Source: Cryomorphaceae bacterium
GTDB lineage: Bacteria > Bacteroidota > Bacteroidia > Flavobacteriales_D > Crocinitomicaceae
Assembly (NCBI GenBank): GCA_027483605.1
Contig: JAIXUE010000032.1
Coordinates: 1-46,897 of the forward strand
DNA: 46,897 nt
Direction: 5' to 3'
In this document: positions 7,453 through 16,450 of the stretch, piece after piece
Numbering within the stretch: position 1 is the first letter of the stretch
Layout of the letters: each line of letters opens with the position of its first letter
The notes under the pieces: generated by a model
Told to the model about the DNA's origin: nothing
What the model saw: only the letters and a program-made list of their open reading frames with translations
Database searches by the model: none
Position numbers and translations under genes: made by a program

Positions 7453-9000
7453 TTAAAGCGGTATTTCGTTGTTCTCTTTGTCGACGAAAGTGTACTGCAA
7501 TAAGTGATTGGCTGTTACCCCACGAACGGGAATCCAGGTTTTGAATTTGAAGAACCACTGCAACTGTCGACTCCAAAGACCATTCTTGAAAAAAGCCTCT
7601 AGATAAGGATGCACAAGTAGGGTGATGCCGCGCATACCGCGGTCATTGAGCAAGTAAGCTAAGTTGTTTTCGATTTCTTCTGCAAACAGAATACTGGCCT
7701 GGACCTCGCCGCTGCCGTTACAAGTAGGGCAGGTTTCGTGCGTTTGGATATCGGTTTCTGGGCGAACGCGTTGGCGGGTGATCTCGATGATGCCAAATTT
7801 AGAAGGCGGAATCATGTTGTGCTTGGCACGGTCTGATTTCATGAATTCCTTCATTTTGTCAAAGAGGATCTTGTTGTTTTCGCGCTCATGCATGTCGATG
7901 AAATCGACGCAAATGATGCCACCCATGTCTCGGAGTTGTAAGACGCGAGCAACTTCTTCGGCTGCTTCAATGTTTGTGGCGAGGGCGTTGGATTCCTGCC
8001 CATCGGCACCTTTGCGGTTACCGCTATTGACGTCGATAACGTGCATAGCTTCGGTGTGCTCAATAATGAGGTAGCCTCCGCTCGGCAACGGAACTTTTTT
8101 ACCGAATAATGTTTTGATTTGCTTATTGATGCCAAAACGTTCAAAAATACCAATGCGGTTGTCATAATGACGCACGATTTTTTCACGGCCTGGTGCAATT
8201 TCTGAAATGTAGTCCTTCATTTGAAGGGCCATGGTTTCATCGTTGACGTGTATATTGGTAAAGTTACCATTGAGCAAATCGCGCAAAATGGAATTGGTGG
8301 TATTGAGTTCTCCGAGCACGCGTCTTGGTGGTTGAGCACCTTTGAGGTTGGCGTGGAGGGTGCGCCATTTTTCGAGTAGGTTATTGAGATCAGCCTCTAA
8401 GTCGGCGGTCGATTTGTTCTCAGCTACAGTACGAATAATGACACCAAAATTCTTGGGCTTGATGCGGTCCATGAGTTCTTTCAAACGCTCCTTTTCGGAA
8501 CTGTCTTTGATTTTTTGACTCACAGAAATTTTCTCTGAAAAGGGTACGAGTACTAGATAGCGGCCGGCGAGCGTTACTTCTGAGCTCAGGCGCGGGCCTT
8601 TTTGGGAAATGGGTTCTTTGGCCACCTGAACAAGGATGGCTTGGGAAGAAGACAGCGTATTGGATACCTTGCCTTCTTTTGAGATTTCTTTTTCTAGTTT
8701 GAAGTATTGGAGGTCTGCAACATTTTGCTTTCCGCTGATGCTTTCTTTTACGTATTTTGAGAAAGATACGTATTGTGGGCCGAGGTCGTGGTAATGTAAA
8801 AAGGCGTCTTTTTCATATCCGACATCAACAAAAGCCGCGTTGAGGCCATTGGCAACACGACGTACCCGTCCGAGATAGATGTCGCCTACGGAGAAGTCTG
8901 TGTTGCCGCGGTCTTCGTGCAACTCAATTAACTTCCCGTCGCGCAGCAATGCTATCCAGACGCCGTTTGAACGGGCGTCTACAACGAGTTCTAAATTCAC
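7453..9000 (-). CDS. rng: Ribonuclease E/G family endoribonuclease
   Basis: A 515-residue RNase G-type enzyme that cleaves single-stranded A/U-rich RNA in rRNA maturation and mRNA decay. The S1-like domain is near residues 35-125 (FSVGDIYLGRV, FVDVGYEKDAFL). The catalytic Mg-binding aspartates are D323 in IDVNSG and D366 in VDFIDM, 43 residues apart as in E. coli RNase E. The zinc-link cysteines are C424 and C427 in CPTCNG. No long RNase E-type C-terminal scaffold is present. I chose a GTG start at 9000, because the protein then begins like phylum homologues (V/M-N-L-E-L-V); an in-frame TTG 12 codons upstream is the alternative. The stop is directly followed by the recX ATG. Confidence 0.92.
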   Translation of the reverse strand: MNLELVVDARSNGVWIALLRDGKLIELHEDRGNTDFSVGDIYLGRVRRVANGLNAAFVDVGYEKDAFLHYHDLGPQYVSFSKYVKESISGKQNVADLQYFKLEKEISKEGKVSNTLSSSQAILVQVAKEPISQKGPRLSSEVTLAGRYLVLVPFSEKISVSQKIKDSSEKERLKELMDRIKPKNFGVIIRTVAENKSTADLEADLNNLLEKWRTLHANLKGAQPPRRVLGELNTTNSILRDLLNGNFTNIHVNDETMALQMKDYISEIAPGREKIVRHYDNRIGIFERFGINKQIKTLFGKKVPLPSGGYLIIEHTEAMHVIDVNSGNRKGADGQESNALATNIEAAEEVARVLQLRDMGGIICVDFIDMHERENNKILFDKMKEFMKSDRAKHNMIPPSKFGIIEITRQRVRPETDIQTHETCPTCNGSGEVQASILFAEEIENNLAYLLNDRGMRGITLLVHPYLEAFFKNGLWSRQLQWFFKFKTWIPVRGVTANHLLQYTFVDKENNEIPL

Positions 9001-9083
9001 TTGAAATTGTTTATAGGTGAAACAATGAAAGCTCAAAGAAATATCAATGAGCTCTCTATGCGTTTACATGAAAGAAAGAAGGC

Positions 9084-9176
9084 TTATTTCTTCTTCTTGT
9101 GGCGATTTTTTCTTAGTCTTTTTTTACGCTTGTGCGTCGCCATTTTATGTCTTTTTCTTTTTTTACCGCTTGGCAT
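9084..9176 (-). CDS. 30-residue very basic protein, AURKAIP1/COX24 (mS38/bS22)-like
   Basis: The minus strand from 9176 encodes 30 residues starting MPSGKKRKRHKM and continuing KRKKRLRKNRHKKKK, then TAA. About two thirds of the residues are Lys, Arg or His. The pattern KRKRHKMATHKRKKRLRK matches, from memory, the tiny 'AURKAIP1/COX24 domain' proteins of Bacteroidota, related to mitochondrial small-subunit protein mS38 and mycobacterial bS22, so a ribosomal protein is the likely role. It stands between the HU gene and rng on the same strand. A promoter with TTG, a 19-nt spacer and TAACCTTC lies immediately upstream, and 83 nt separate it from rng, with which it may be co-transcribed. Confidence 0.72.
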   Translation of the reverse strand: MPSGKKRKRHKMATHKRKKRLRKNRHKKKK

Positions 9177-9181
9177 AATGA

Positions 9182-9189
9182 GAAGGTTA
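9182..9189 (-). promoter_or_regulatory. Putative promoter of the 30-residue basic gene
   Basis: On the minus strand TAACCTTC (two mismatches to TAnnTTTG) ends 5 nt before the ATG, and a TTG (9209-9211 on the plus map) lies 19 nt upstream of it. It stands just beyond the HU terminator, as expected for a new transcription unit. Confidence 0.4.
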
Positions 9190-9212
9190 TATGTTTAGTA
9201 CTTTGTTACAAA

Positions 9213-9240
9213 TAAAAATGCACCCCCGTTAAGGGAGTGC
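9213..9240 (-). terminator. Rho-independent terminator after the HU gene
   Basis: On the minus strand GCACTCCC pairs with GGGGGTGC (one internal mismatch) around a TTAAC loop, followed by ATTTTTATTTG. It begins 33 nt after the HU gene stop codon. Confidence 0.72.
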
Positions 9241-9273
9241 AAAGGTAATACAAATTTCAGAAAAAAAGAAAAC

Positions 9274-9564
9274 TTATTTTACTTTAACCTTGTTCTTCAC
9301 CTCGTCTACAAAGGTTTTAGAAGGCTTGAAAGATGGAATGTTGTGTGCTGGAATAATGATGGTTGTGTTCTTAGAGATGTTGCGTCCTGTTTTTTGAGCG
9401 CGCTCTTTGACCACAAAACTACCGAACCCACGTAAGTAAACGTTTTTTCCGTCTGCCATAGAAGCTTTGATGTTGTTCATAAAAGCTTCTACTGCACGAA
9501 GTGCTTCTGCTCTTTCCAATCCGGTTTCTTCTGCAATATTTGCAACGATATCCGCTTTTGTCAT
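9274..9564 (-). CDS. HU/IHF family DNA-binding protein
   Basis: A 96-residue histone-like protein of the HU/IHF family that bends and compacts DNA as a dimer. Diagnostic segments are the N-terminal helices (MTKADIVANIAEETGL), the saddle (VYLRGFGSFVV) and the DNA-gripping arm (GRNISKNTTIIIPAHNIPSFKPSK). Whether it is HU or IHF-like cannot be settled by eye; the IPAHNIPSFKPSK arm is common in Bacteroidota HU proteins. It is transcribed divergently from mutY from a perfect TATTTTTG box 38 nt upstream, and ends at its own hairpin terminator, consistent with strong monocistronic expression. Confidence 0.93.
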   Translation of the reverse strand: MTKADIVANIAEETGLERAEALRAVEAFMNNIKASMADGKNVYLRGFGSFVVKERAQKTGRNISKNTTIIIPAHNIPSFKPSKTFVDEVKNKVKVK

Positions 9565-9602
9565 ATCTCTGAGTTAATTGATTAGGTGATTAATTGCGGG
9601 GG

Positions 9603-9610
9603 CAAAAATA
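9603..9610 (-). promoter_or_regulatory. -7 promoter box for the HU gene
   Basis: Read on the minus strand the sequence is TATTTTTG, a perfect match to TAnnTTTG, ending 38 nt before the ATG at 9564. No clear -33 TTG was found at the usual spacing. Confidence 0.6.
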
Positions 9611-9632
9611 CTCCACAGAAAGTATATATGTG

Positions 9633-9640
9633 TAATTTTC
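9633..9640 (+). promoter_or_regulatory. Putative -7 box for mutY
   Basis: TAATTTTC differs from TAnnTTTG only at the last base and ends 23 nt before the mutY ATG. It is back to back with the HU promoter in a 99-nt divergent gap. Confidence 0.35.
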
Positions 9641-9663
9641 CGACAAAATTTGTAAAATAAATT

Positions 9664-10683
9664 ATGCAGGTACTGCGACAAGCACTTCAAGACTGGTATA
9701 AAGCGCAGCACAGAGACTTGCCTTGGCGGCATACCCAAGACCCTTATTTCATTTGGTTGAGCGAAATAATTTTGCAGCAAACCCGCGTAGAACAAGGCTT
9801 ACCGTATTATCAAAAATTCACAACAGCTTTTCCTACGGTACAAGACTTAGCAAATGCTTCACAACAAGAAGTGCTGAATTTGTGGCAGGGTTTAGGTTAC
9901 TACAGTAGAGGACGCAATTTACATGCAACGGCCCAGCAAATTACCCATGAACACAATGGTGTATTCCCAAAGACCTATCCAACTTTATTAAAGCTGAAAG
10001 GCGTCGGGCCTTACACGGCAGCGGCAATTGCTTCGTTTGCCTACAATTTGCCTCATGCAGTTGTGGATGGCAATGTCTTTCGGGTCTTGAGTCGGTATTT
10101 TGGCATAGACTTAGCGATCAACTCACCAGAGGGAAAACGCCAATTTGAAGCACTAGCCGGCGAGCTGTTGGACCAATACAACCCAGCGCTACACAACCAA
10201 GCTATCATGGAATTCGGAGCGCTGCAGTGCAAACCCGTTTCGCCAAATTGTGCAGTTTGTCCGGTCCAAGAATCCTGCATGGCCTTGCTTTCAAATAAAG
10301 TTGCTCAACTTCCGATCAAACTTAAAAAAGTCAAGGTCAGGAAGCGGTTTTTTGTCTATCATATCCTTGTGAATGCGCAACAGGAACTGGCATTTACTCA
10401 AAGAGGACCAAAAGATATTTGGGAAGGTTTGTTTGAATTTCCACTCGTAGAGTTTGACAATTCAGAGACCATGCATGCCTATTTAGAAGATAAACTTGTT
10501 ATTGGAGCGAAGTATCAGCATGTCTTGACGCATCAAAGAATAGAAGCTTATTTCATCAAGACCTCAACGAAAGACAGCGCCAAGGAAAATTATTTAATGC
10601 TCGATTTAAAAGCGTTGACCGACCATCCGATACCGCGTTTGATCGACAAATTCCTGATTGCACATAGCAGCGAATTATTTTAG
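9664..10683 (+). CDS. mutY: A/G-specific adenine glycosylase
   Basis: A 339-residue DNA glycosylase that removes adenine mispaired with 8-oxoguanine. The helix-hairpin-helix LKGVGPYTAAAIASFAY, the catalytic aspartate D135 in AVVDGNVFRV, the N-terminal glutamate E34 in SEIILQQTRV and the iron-sulfur loop C189-x6-C196-x2-C199-x5-C205 are all present. The C-terminal NUDIX-like domain (from about residue 225, with QRGPKDIWEGLFEFP) recognises 8-oxoG. The length is normal. It starts at the ATG at 9664, where homologues begin. It is transcribed divergently from the HU gene. Confidence 0.95.
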   Translation: MQVLRQALQDWYKAQHRDLPWRHTQDPYFIWLSEIILQQTRVEQGLPYYQKFTTAFPTVQDLANASQQEVLNLWQGLGYYSRGRNLHATAQQITHEHNGVFPKTYPTLLKLKGVGPYTAAAIASFAYNLPHAVVDGNVFRVLSRYFGIDLAINSPEGKRQFEALAGELLDQYNPALHNQAIMEFGALQCKPVSPNCAVCPVQESCMALLSNKVAQLPIKLKKVKVRKRFFVYHILVNAQQELAFTQRGPKDIWEGLFEFPLVEFDNSETMHAYLEDKLVIGAKYQHVLTHQRIEAYFIKTSTKDSAKENYLMLDLKALTDHPIPRLIDKFLIAHSSELF

Positions 10684-10704
10684 AGTAGGCAGCTTCATTC
10701 TTTT

Positions 10705-10712
10705 TAACTTTG
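10705..10712 (+). promoter_or_regulatory. -7 promoter box for the leucyl aminopeptidase
   Basis: TAACTTTG is a perfect match to TAnnTTTG and ends 15 nt before the ATG at 10728. The TTG at its 3' end is in frame with the gene but belongs to the promoter. Confidence 0.65.
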
Positions 10713-10727
10713 TACAAAATCAACAAG

Positions 10728-12065
10728 ATGTTAGTTCTAACTAAAAAATCAAAAAACACTCCGAGTGCAGTAGTCCGTTTTGTCGCGAAAACCGACGGCG
10801 GCAAAGATTTCGATTATTTCAAGACCCAAGAAGGCTTTGCTTTTGAAATTCAGGAAGGTCAAGATTTAGAACAAATTCGCATTCACGCCCATACAATTGA
10901 AAAACATTTACACGGCGCACAACAGTCGCTTTTACTCGAAAACGGAACCCCTGATGAAGCGTATGCTTTGCTAGAAGGTCTTTTGCTTTCGAGTTACCGC
11001 TTTACCCAACATTTCAGCAAGCCTGAGACCGCCAAATTCACTGAAGTAGTGATCAAAGCAAATGTGAGCGCAGCACAAATCACCGAACTCCAACACATGG
11101 CCAAAGCGGTGTTTAAAGCGCGTGATCTCGTCAACACACCCGTATCACACCTCAATGCCGAGCAACTTGCGCAAGCAGTTGTCGAAATGGGTAAGGAAGC
11201 AAACTTTGAAGTCAAAGTGCTCGAAGAAACACAAATTGAAACGCTGAAAATGGGTGGCTTACTTGCTGTCAATAAAGGCTCCATTGACCCACCAACATTC
11301 ACAATTGCCGAATACAAACCAAAAAATGCCAAGAATAAACAACCAATTGTCTTGGTCGGAAAAGGCGTTGTTTACGATACTGGAGGCCTCAGCTTAAAGC
11401 CAACTCCAGGCAGTATGGACACCATGAAAGGCGATATGGCGGGTGCGGCCACCATGGCAGCTGTCGTTTATTTAGCCGCTTTGCAAAAATTACCCGTGCA
11501 TATTGTAGCACTTTTACCCGCCACAGATAACCGCCCAGGCGGCAATGCTTATGCGCCTGGCGATGTCATTACTATGTTTGACGGCACCACAGTTGAGGTG
11601 CTCAATACCGACGCAGAAGGCCGCATGATTTTAGCAGACGCGTTGGCTTACTCCAAAAAGTACAAGCCTGCACTCGTCATTGACGCCGCTACACTCACTG
11701 GTGCGGCCCTTCGTGCAATTGGCACAGAAGCGAGTATCATTATGGGGAATGCTGCAGACAGCATCTTTGCAAACCTCGAACAAAGCGCTAATGCTGTTCA
11801 TGAGCGCGTAGTGCGTTTTCCTTTCTGGGACGACTACAAAAAACACATGAAATCCAAAATTGCCGACCTTAAAAATATTGGTGGGCCAAACGCCGGCATG
11901 ATTTCAGCCGGAAAATTCCTAGAGCATTTCGTGGAAGCACCATATATCCACATGGATATCGCAGGGCCAGCCTGGCTAGATGCTCCTGAAAACTACAAAG
12001 GCGAGGGCGGAACAGGTGCCGGCATCCGTTTGCTTTACCACTTTCTTAAAACGAACAACATTTAA
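10728..12065 (+). CDS. pepA: Leucyl aminopeptidase (M17 family)
   Basis: A 445-residue M17 zinc/manganese aminopeptidase that releases N-terminal residues from peptides in the cytosol. The metal and catalytic residues fall in VGKGVVYDTGG (K212 and D217 region), MKGDMAGAA and NTDAEGRM, all intact. The N-terminal third is the more variable regulatory domain of the family. The start is ATG 10728: an in-frame TTG at 10710 is part of the -7 box. The stop overlaps the start of pdxA by one base (TAATG), so translation of the two is coupled. Gene symbol is by family; some annotators call it lap or ampA. Confidence 0.92.
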   Translation: MLVLTKKSKNTPSAVVRFVAKTDGGKDFDYFKTQEGFAFEIQEGQDLEQIRIHAHTIEKHLHGAQQSLLLENGTPDEAYALLEGLLLSSYRFTQHFSKPETAKFTEVVIKANVSAAQITELQHMAKAVFKARDLVNTPVSHLNAEQLAQAVVEMGKEANFEVKVLEETQIETLKMGGLLAVNKGSIDPPTFTIAEYKPKNAKNKQPIVLVGKGVVYDTGGLSLKPTPGSMDTMKGDMAGAATMAAVVYLAALQKLPVHIVALLPATDNRPGGNAYAPGDVITMFDGTTVEVLNTDAEGRMILADALAYSKKYKPALVIDAATLTGAALRAIGTEASIIMGNAADSIFANLEQSANAVHERVVRFPFWDDYKKHMKSKIADLKNIGGPNAGMISAGKFLEHFVEAPYIHMDIAGPAWLDAPENYKGEGGTGAGIRLLYHFLKTNNI

Positions 12066-13186
12066 TGGAAAAAGAAACCAAAGATAAAGAGGTAAAGGAC
12101 AAAGAACAGTCCAACAAAACCCTGATCAAAGTCGGAATAACGCTAGGCGATATCAATGGTGTTGGACCTGAAATCATCGTGAAAGCCCTACATGACAACC
12201 GTATTTTAACAGATATCATCCCCGTTGTTTACGGCTCCAATAAAGTCATTTCGCACTACAAAAAACAACTCAATTTGAATGAGTTCAGTTATGCTACATG
12301 TAAGAGCGCTGCTGAAATCAACTCCAAAAAAGTCAATATCATCAATGTTTGGCAAGAGGAAGTGCAAGTTGAGCCCGGCATTTCTAATGCCGATGGAGGT
12401 AAATACGCGCTTTTATCCCTTGAGGCAGCGACCAAAGACCTCGCTGAGGGCAAAATTGATGTGCTCGTGACCGCTCCTTTCTCCAAAGAAAATGTAGCCA
12501 AAGCGGGTTTCAACTTTCCTGGCCACACCGAATACCTCGCCGAGATGTCTGGCGCTAAAGAAGCACTCATGGTGCTTGTGTCAGGCAATTTGCGCGTCGC
12601 ACTGGTCACTACCCATATTCCGATCAAAGAAATCTCGAGCAAACTCCAAAAAGACCTCATCGTTGCCAAAATTGAAGCCTTCGAGCAAAGTCTCAAAAAA
12701 GATTTCGGACTCATCAGGCCTAGAATAGCTGTATTCGGACTCAATCCACACGCCGGTGAAAACGGCAAAATTGGTGAGGAAGAACAACAAACCATTATTC
12801 CAGCCATACAAGCTGCGAAACAAAAAGGTGTTTTGGCATTTGGTCCCTACCCTGCCGATGGTTTCTTTGGTTCTCCGCTGCGTCAACAATTTGATGGCGT
12901 TTTAGCCATGTATCACGATCAAGGATTGGCTGCATTTAAAGCATTGTGTTTTGACGACGGCGTGAACTTCACAGCTGGCCTACCTATAGTGCGTACAAGC
13001 CCAGACCACGGTACTGCTTTTGACATCGCTGGCAAAATGCTCGCCGACGAACAAAGCCTGCGCAGTGCCATCTTTTTGGCCGTTGATATATACCGAAAAA
13101 GAAAGGTTTTTAAGGAAATGCATGCCAACCCGTTGGCAATTTCCAAGGACGAAAAAGGGAAGAAGGAACAAGAACGTGCCGACTGA
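12065..13186 (+). CDS. pdxA: 4-hydroxythreonine-4-phosphate dehydrogenase
   Basis: A 373-residue PdxA, which oxidises 4-hydroxythreonine-4-phosphate in the DXP-dependent route to pyridoxal phosphate. The family opening VGITLGDINGVGPEII, the metal-binding histidines in FPGHTEYLAE, VTTHIPIKEI and MYHDQGLAAFK, and the FDDGVNFTAGLPIVRTSPDHGTA segment are all present (each quoted in part). The first 20 residues form a Lys/Glu/Asp-rich extension (KETKDKEVKDKEQ) before the usual start of the fold, and the C-terminus is also charged (KDEKGKKEQE). It overlaps the aminopeptidase stop by one base. PdxJ/PdxB partners are not in the window. Confidence 0.93.
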   Translation: MEKETKDKEVKDKEQSNKTLIKVGITLGDINGVGPEIIVKALHDNRILTDIIPVVYGSNKVISHYKKQLNLNEFSYATCKSAAEINSKKVNIINVWQEEVQVEPGISNADGGKYALLSLEAATKDLAEGKIDVLVTAPFSKENVAKAGFNFPGHTEYLAEMSGAKEALMVLVSGNLRVALVTTHIPIKEISSKLQKDLIVAKIEAFEQSLKKDFGLIRPRIAVFGLNPHAGENGKIGEEEQQTIIPAIQAAKQKGVLAFGPYPADGFFGSPLRQQFDGVLAMYHDQGLAAFKALCFDDGVNFTAGLPIVRTSPDHGTAFDIAGKMLADEQSLRSAIFLAVDIYRKRKVFKEMHANPLAISKDEKGKKEQERAD

Positions 13187-13210
13187 TTTTAAAAATCCAA
13201 AATAAATCCT

Positions 13211-13218
13211 TAATTTTG
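13211..13218 (+). promoter_or_regulatory. -7 promoter box for the DUF177-rpmF-plsX-fabH operon
   Basis: TAATTTTG is a perfect match to TAnnTTTG and ends 31 nt before the ATG at 13250. It lies in the 63-nt gap after pdxA. Confidence 0.6.
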
Positions 13219-13249
13219 CCCTTTCGTTTTCGTCAGTGAAGTATTCATC

Positions 13250-13762
13250 ATGAAAAGTCCATTCGCCATACCCTTTGTAGGCTTAAAGCTAGGGCTCCAC
13301 GAGTTTGAATTCGACATTGACAAATCGTTCTTTGAATCGTTGCCTTACTCGCTCATCGAAAACGGTCGGCTCACTGCCTACCTCGAGTTAGAAAAGAAAG
13401 AAACCATGCTCATCGCCAACTTAGGCGTCGTTGGTTTCATTTTTACTGATTGTGACCGCTGTACAGAACCACTTACAGAAGAAATCGACGGAGAATTCAC
13501 CCTCTACTACACATTTGGAGAAGAAGAATCTGAAGACGAAAACCTCATTGTAATTGCGCCTGAAAGCTATCAAATAGATCTTACTCAGCCTTTGTATGAG
13601 CTTATAACACTTTCTTTACCTGCCAAAATGGTACACGAAGAAGGCGAATGCAACGAAGAAATGGTGGCATTGATCAACAAATACCAACAACCTTCTTCCG
13701 ATTCAAAACCCGATGAAGACGACATAGACCCTCGCTGGTCTGCACTTAAGAATTTAAATTAA
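13250..13762 (+). CDS. DUF177 (YceD-like) protein
   Basis: A 170-residue member of the DUF177/YceD family, encoded just upstream of rpmF in most bacteria and linked to 23S rRNA accumulation; its biochemical role is not established. The CxxC-type motif in TDCDRCTEPL, followed by an acidic strand-turn region, is the family hallmark. The C-terminus is acidic and ends DDIDPRWSALKNLN, as usual (DPRW...L). It is the first gene of the rpmF-plsX-fabH operon, with its own perfect -7 box. Confidence 0.88.
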   Translation: MKSPFAIPFVGLKLGLHEFEFDIDKSFFESLPYSLIENGRLTAYLELEKKETMLIANLGVVGFIFTDCDRCTEPLTEEIDGEFTLYYTFGEEESEDENLIVIAPESYQIDLTQPLYELITLSLPAKMVHEEGECNEEMVALINKYQQPSSDSKPDEDDIDPRWSALKNLN

Positions 13763-13782
13763 ATTGATATAAATTAACAAAA

Positions 13783-13989
13783 ATGGCGCATCCTAAACGC
13801 AGAATATCGACCACACGTCGTGACAAACGTAGAACACACAAGAAAGCGACTGCTAGCAACGTAGCTACTTGCCCTACAACAGGACAACCACACTTGTTTC
13901 ACCATGCACACTGGCATGAAGGCAAACTTTACTACAAAGGAAAAGTTGTAGCTGAGAAAACCACTGACTCCTTAGAGGAGGCTCAGTAA
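13783..13989 (+). CDS. rpmF: 50S ribosomal protein L32
   Basis: A 68-residue bL32. The N-terminus [19 protein letters not shown] is characteristic. Only one cysteine of the zinc-ribbon form remains ([16 protein letters not shown]), which is the form I associate with Bacteroidota. It is 20 nt downstream of the DUF177 gene and 16 nt upstream of plsX, so it couples ribosome synthesis with lipid initiation genes in one operon, an arrangement widespread in bacteria. Confidence 0.95.
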   Translation: MAHPKRRISTTRRDKRRTHKKATASNVATCPTTGQPHLFHHAHWHEGKLYYKGKVVAEKTTDSLEEAQ

Positions 13990-14005
13990 GCTCTAATTTT
14001 CTCCC

Positions 14006-14944
14006 ATGAAGATTGGGCTTGATGTCTCCGGTGGCGATTTCGCTCCGCAAGCGACAATTGATGGTGCATTGTTAGCCAAACAAGAGTTGGGTAACGATGT
14101 CACTATTGTATTGTTTGGTGACGAGCTCGTGATTCAAAAAGAACTCGCGAGCCGCGCGCAAAGCGCAGCATTATTTGAAATTGTACACGCGCCCGAGGTC
14201 ATTACCTACCACGACCACCCTACCCGAGCACTTCCCAAAAAACCAAATAGTTCTATCGCTGTTGGATTCGAGATGCTTGCCAAAGGGCTCATCGATGTTT
14301 TTGCGAGCAACGGAAATACAGGTGCCATGCTCGTAGGTTCAATGTACAAACTCAACACCATACCTGGTGTCATTCGTCCTTGTATCACCTCTACCCTACC
14401 GACCATTAACGGGGGCAAATCACTTCTACTTGACGTCGGATCAAACGCCGACTGCAAATCAGATGTGCTTTATCAATTTGCAGTTCTTGGTTCGGTTTAC
14501 GCAGCTAATGTACTAGGGATAGAAAATCCTAAAATTGCATTGCTGAATATTGGCGAAGAAGACTCCAAAGGAAATCTCCTCTCCATTGCTACTTACAAAC
14601 TCCTGTCAGAATCTGACGAACTCAACTTTACAGGTAACATTGAAGGTCGAGACCTCTTCACCGGGGTGGCTGATGTAATTGTCTGCGACGGTTTTACAGG
14701 AAATATCGTGCTCAAAGAGGCAGAGGGCATCTTTACTTTAATGAAACAACGCGGCATCAAAGACGAATATTTTGACCGCTTTAACTATGAAAACTACGGA
14801 GGCACTCCAATTCTAGGCGTAAAAGGCAACGCCATTATTGGGCACGGCATCTCCAACGATATCGCTGTAAAAAACATGTTGCTACACGCACATGAAGTAG
14901 TCAGTTCAGGACTCACAGAAAAAATTAACGAAGCATTTAACTAA
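14006..14944 (+). CDS. plsX: Phosphate acyltransferase PlsX
   Basis: A 312-residue acyl-ACP:phosphate acyltransferase that makes acyl-phosphate for PlsY in phosphatidic acid synthesis. The N-terminus is [20 protein letters not shown] (family consensus has DAMGGD; here DVSGGD). [25 protein letters not shown] and [12 protein letters not shown] are the conserved substrate-binding segments. It is soluble and peripheral to the inner membrane. It is followed by fabH after a 1-nt gap, so the two are translationally close. Confidence 0.95.
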   Translation: MKIGLDVSGGDFAPQATIDGALLAKQELGNDVTIVLFGDELVIQKELASRAQSAALFEIVHAPEVITYHDHPTRALPKKPNSSIAVGFEMLAKGLIDVFASNGNTGAMLVGSMYKLNTIPGVIRPCITSTLPTINGGKSLLLDVGSNADCKSDVLYQFAVLGSVYAANVLGIENPKIALLNIGEEDSKGNLLSIATYKLLSESDELNFTGNIEGRDLFTGVADVIVCDGFTGNIVLKEAEGIFTLMKQRGIKDEYFDRFNYENYGGTPILGVKGNAIIGHGISNDIAVKNMLLHAHEVVSSGLTEKINEAFN

Positions 14945-14945
14945 C

Positions 14946-15935
14946 ATGGGTAAAATAACCGCTGCTATTACCGCTGTTCAGGGCTATGTACCCGAACACA
15001 TCCTTTCAAACGAAGATTTAGCCAAGTTGGTGGACACCTCGGACGAATGGATTACATCGCGCACAGGAATCAAAGAACGTCGCATCATGAAAGATGGCGC
15101 TAGTTCTGATATGGCCGCTGCTGCAGTCAAAGCTTTGCTTGAGAAAAAAGGCATTGATCCGCTAGAAATTGAATTGGTCATTGTTGGCACGGTTACGCCA
15201 GATCACCCCTTTCCAAGTACAGCCAATATTGTCTGTGACAAAGTAGGCATGAAAAACGCGTGGAGTTACGATGTCAATGCAGCGTGTTCTGGTTTTTTGT
15301 ATGCACTTTCTACTGGATCTCAATTCATTGAGTCGGGTAAACACAAAAAGGTAATCGTTATTGGCGTTGACAAAATGACCTCCATCATCGACTACCAAGA
15401 CCGCACTACATGTGTCATATTTGGCGACGGCGCAGGTGCCGTATTACTCGAGCCAAACGAAGAAGGCAATGGTGTCATGGACTTCATCTTGCGCAGCGAT
15501 GGTGCAGGCCGACAATATTTGCAACAACCTGCCGGTGGCTCGGCTATGCCAGCTTCAGTAGAAACCGTTGAAAACCGCATGCATTATGTCAAGCAAGAAG
15601 GTCAGGCTGTTTTCAAATTTGCAGTAACAAATATGGCAGATGTTTCTGCTGAAATCATGGAGCGCAACAACTTGTCTAGCGACGACGTTAGTTGGTTGGT
15701 TCCTCACCAAGCCAATCTGCGCATCATCGATGCAACTGCCAACCGTATGGGCTTGACCAAAGAGAAGGTCATGATCAATATACAGCGCTATGGCAACACT
15801 ACTGCAGGCACTTTACCACTTTGCTTATGGGATTACGAAAGTCAGCTCAAAAAAGGCGACGTACTCATCCTATCTGCATTTGGCGGCGGCTTTACCTGGG
15901 GTGCTATTTACCTCAAGTGGGCCTACAATTCATAA
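14946..15935 (+). CDS. fabH: Beta-ketoacyl-ACP synthase III
   Basis: A 329-residue FabH, which condenses acetyl-CoA (or branched acyl-CoA) with malonyl-ACP to start fatty-acid synthesis. The catalytic triad is C114 ([10 protein letters not shown]), H254 (VPHQANLR) and N284 (YGNTTAGT). The C-terminal [13 protein letters not shown] is also typical. Primer preference (acetyl or branched) cannot be read from sequence. It lies in the operon behind plsX; accB follows after 28 nt with its own promoter box. Confidence 0.95.
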   Translation: MGKITAAITAVQGYVPEHILSNEDLAKLVDTSDEWITSRTGIKERRIMKDGASSDMAAAAVKALLEKKGIDPLEIELVIVGTVTPDHPFPSTANIVCDKVGMKNAWSYDVNAACSGFLYALSTGSQFIESGKHKKVIVIGVDKMTSIIDYQDRTTCVIFGDGAGAVLLEPNEEGNGVMDFILRSDGAGRQYLQQPAGGSAMPASVETVENRMHYVKQEGQAVFKFAVTNMADVSAEIMERNNLSSDDVSWLVPHQANLRIIDATANRMGLTKEKVMINIQRYGNTTAGTLPLCLWDYESQLKKGDVLILSAFGGGFTWGAIYLKWAYNS

Positions 15936-15941
15936 TTAAAT

Positions 15942-15949
15942 TAACTTTG
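15942..15949 (+). promoter_or_regulatory. -7 promoter box for accB-accC
   Basis: TAACTTTG is a perfect match to TAnnTTTG in the short fabH-accB gap, ending 14 nt before the accB ATG. It suggests that accBC can be transcribed separately from the upstream operon. Confidence 0.55.
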
Positions 15950-15963
15950 AAAAAAATTATACC

Positions 15964-16440
15964 ATGAATTTAGAAGAAATCAAAGACCTCATCAAATTGG
16001 TGTCCAAATCCGGACTCGGCAAAGTTGAAATCGAAAGAGAAGGTTTTCGCATTTCCATCAAAGGAAGTCAGTCTGAGCCAATCATGTACCAGGCGGCTCC
16101 TATGGTTGCAGCGCCTGTAGCTGCTGCACCTGCTGCTGTGCCAGCTGCTGCACCTGCTCCTACGGTCAGCACAGATAACAATTCCGCAGACGACAGCAAA
16201 TACATCACCATTAAATCGCCAATGATCGGCACGTTTTATCGCACGCCAGGTCCAGACAAGGACGCTTTTGTTAATGTTGGAGATACCATCCAAAGCGGAG
16301 ATAAAGTTTGCATCATTGAAGCCATGAAAACTTTCAACGAAATTGAAGCAGAAATCTCTGGTAAAATTGTTAAAGTACTTGTAGACAACGCTAGTCCTGT
16401 GGACTACGATCAGCCATTATTCTTGGTAGATCCAGCATAA
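15964..16440 (+). CDS. accB: Biotin carboxyl carrier protein of acetyl-CoA carboxylase
   Basis: A 158-residue BCCP. An N-terminal dimerisation segment (residues 1-35) is joined by an Ala/Pro-rich flexible linker (about residues 42-72) to a C-terminal biotinyl domain. The biotin attachment lysine is K122 in [12 protein letters not shown]. The consensus is EAMKM; Phe follows Thr here, as in several Bacteroidota. It carries CO2 from AccC to AccAD for malonyl-CoA synthesis. accC follows after 10 nt; accA and accD are not in the window. Confidence 0.95.
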   Translation: MNLEEIKDLIKLVSKSGLGKVEIEREGFRISIKGSQSEPIMYQAAPMVAAPVAAAPAAVPAAAPAPTVSTDNNSADDSKYITIKSPMIGTFYRTPGPDKDAFVNVGDTIQSGDKVCIIEAMKTFNEIEAEISGKIVKVLVDNASPVDYDQPLFLVDPA

Positions 16441-16450
16441 AAACCAAAAC

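Noticed and set aside
9001-9198. Plus-strand reading frame of 65 codons with hydrophobic content
   Set aside because: It is the complement of the Lys/Arg-rich 30-residue minus-strand gene; AAA/AAG codons read in reverse give Phe/Leu-rich peptide. No promoter or family match on the plus strand.
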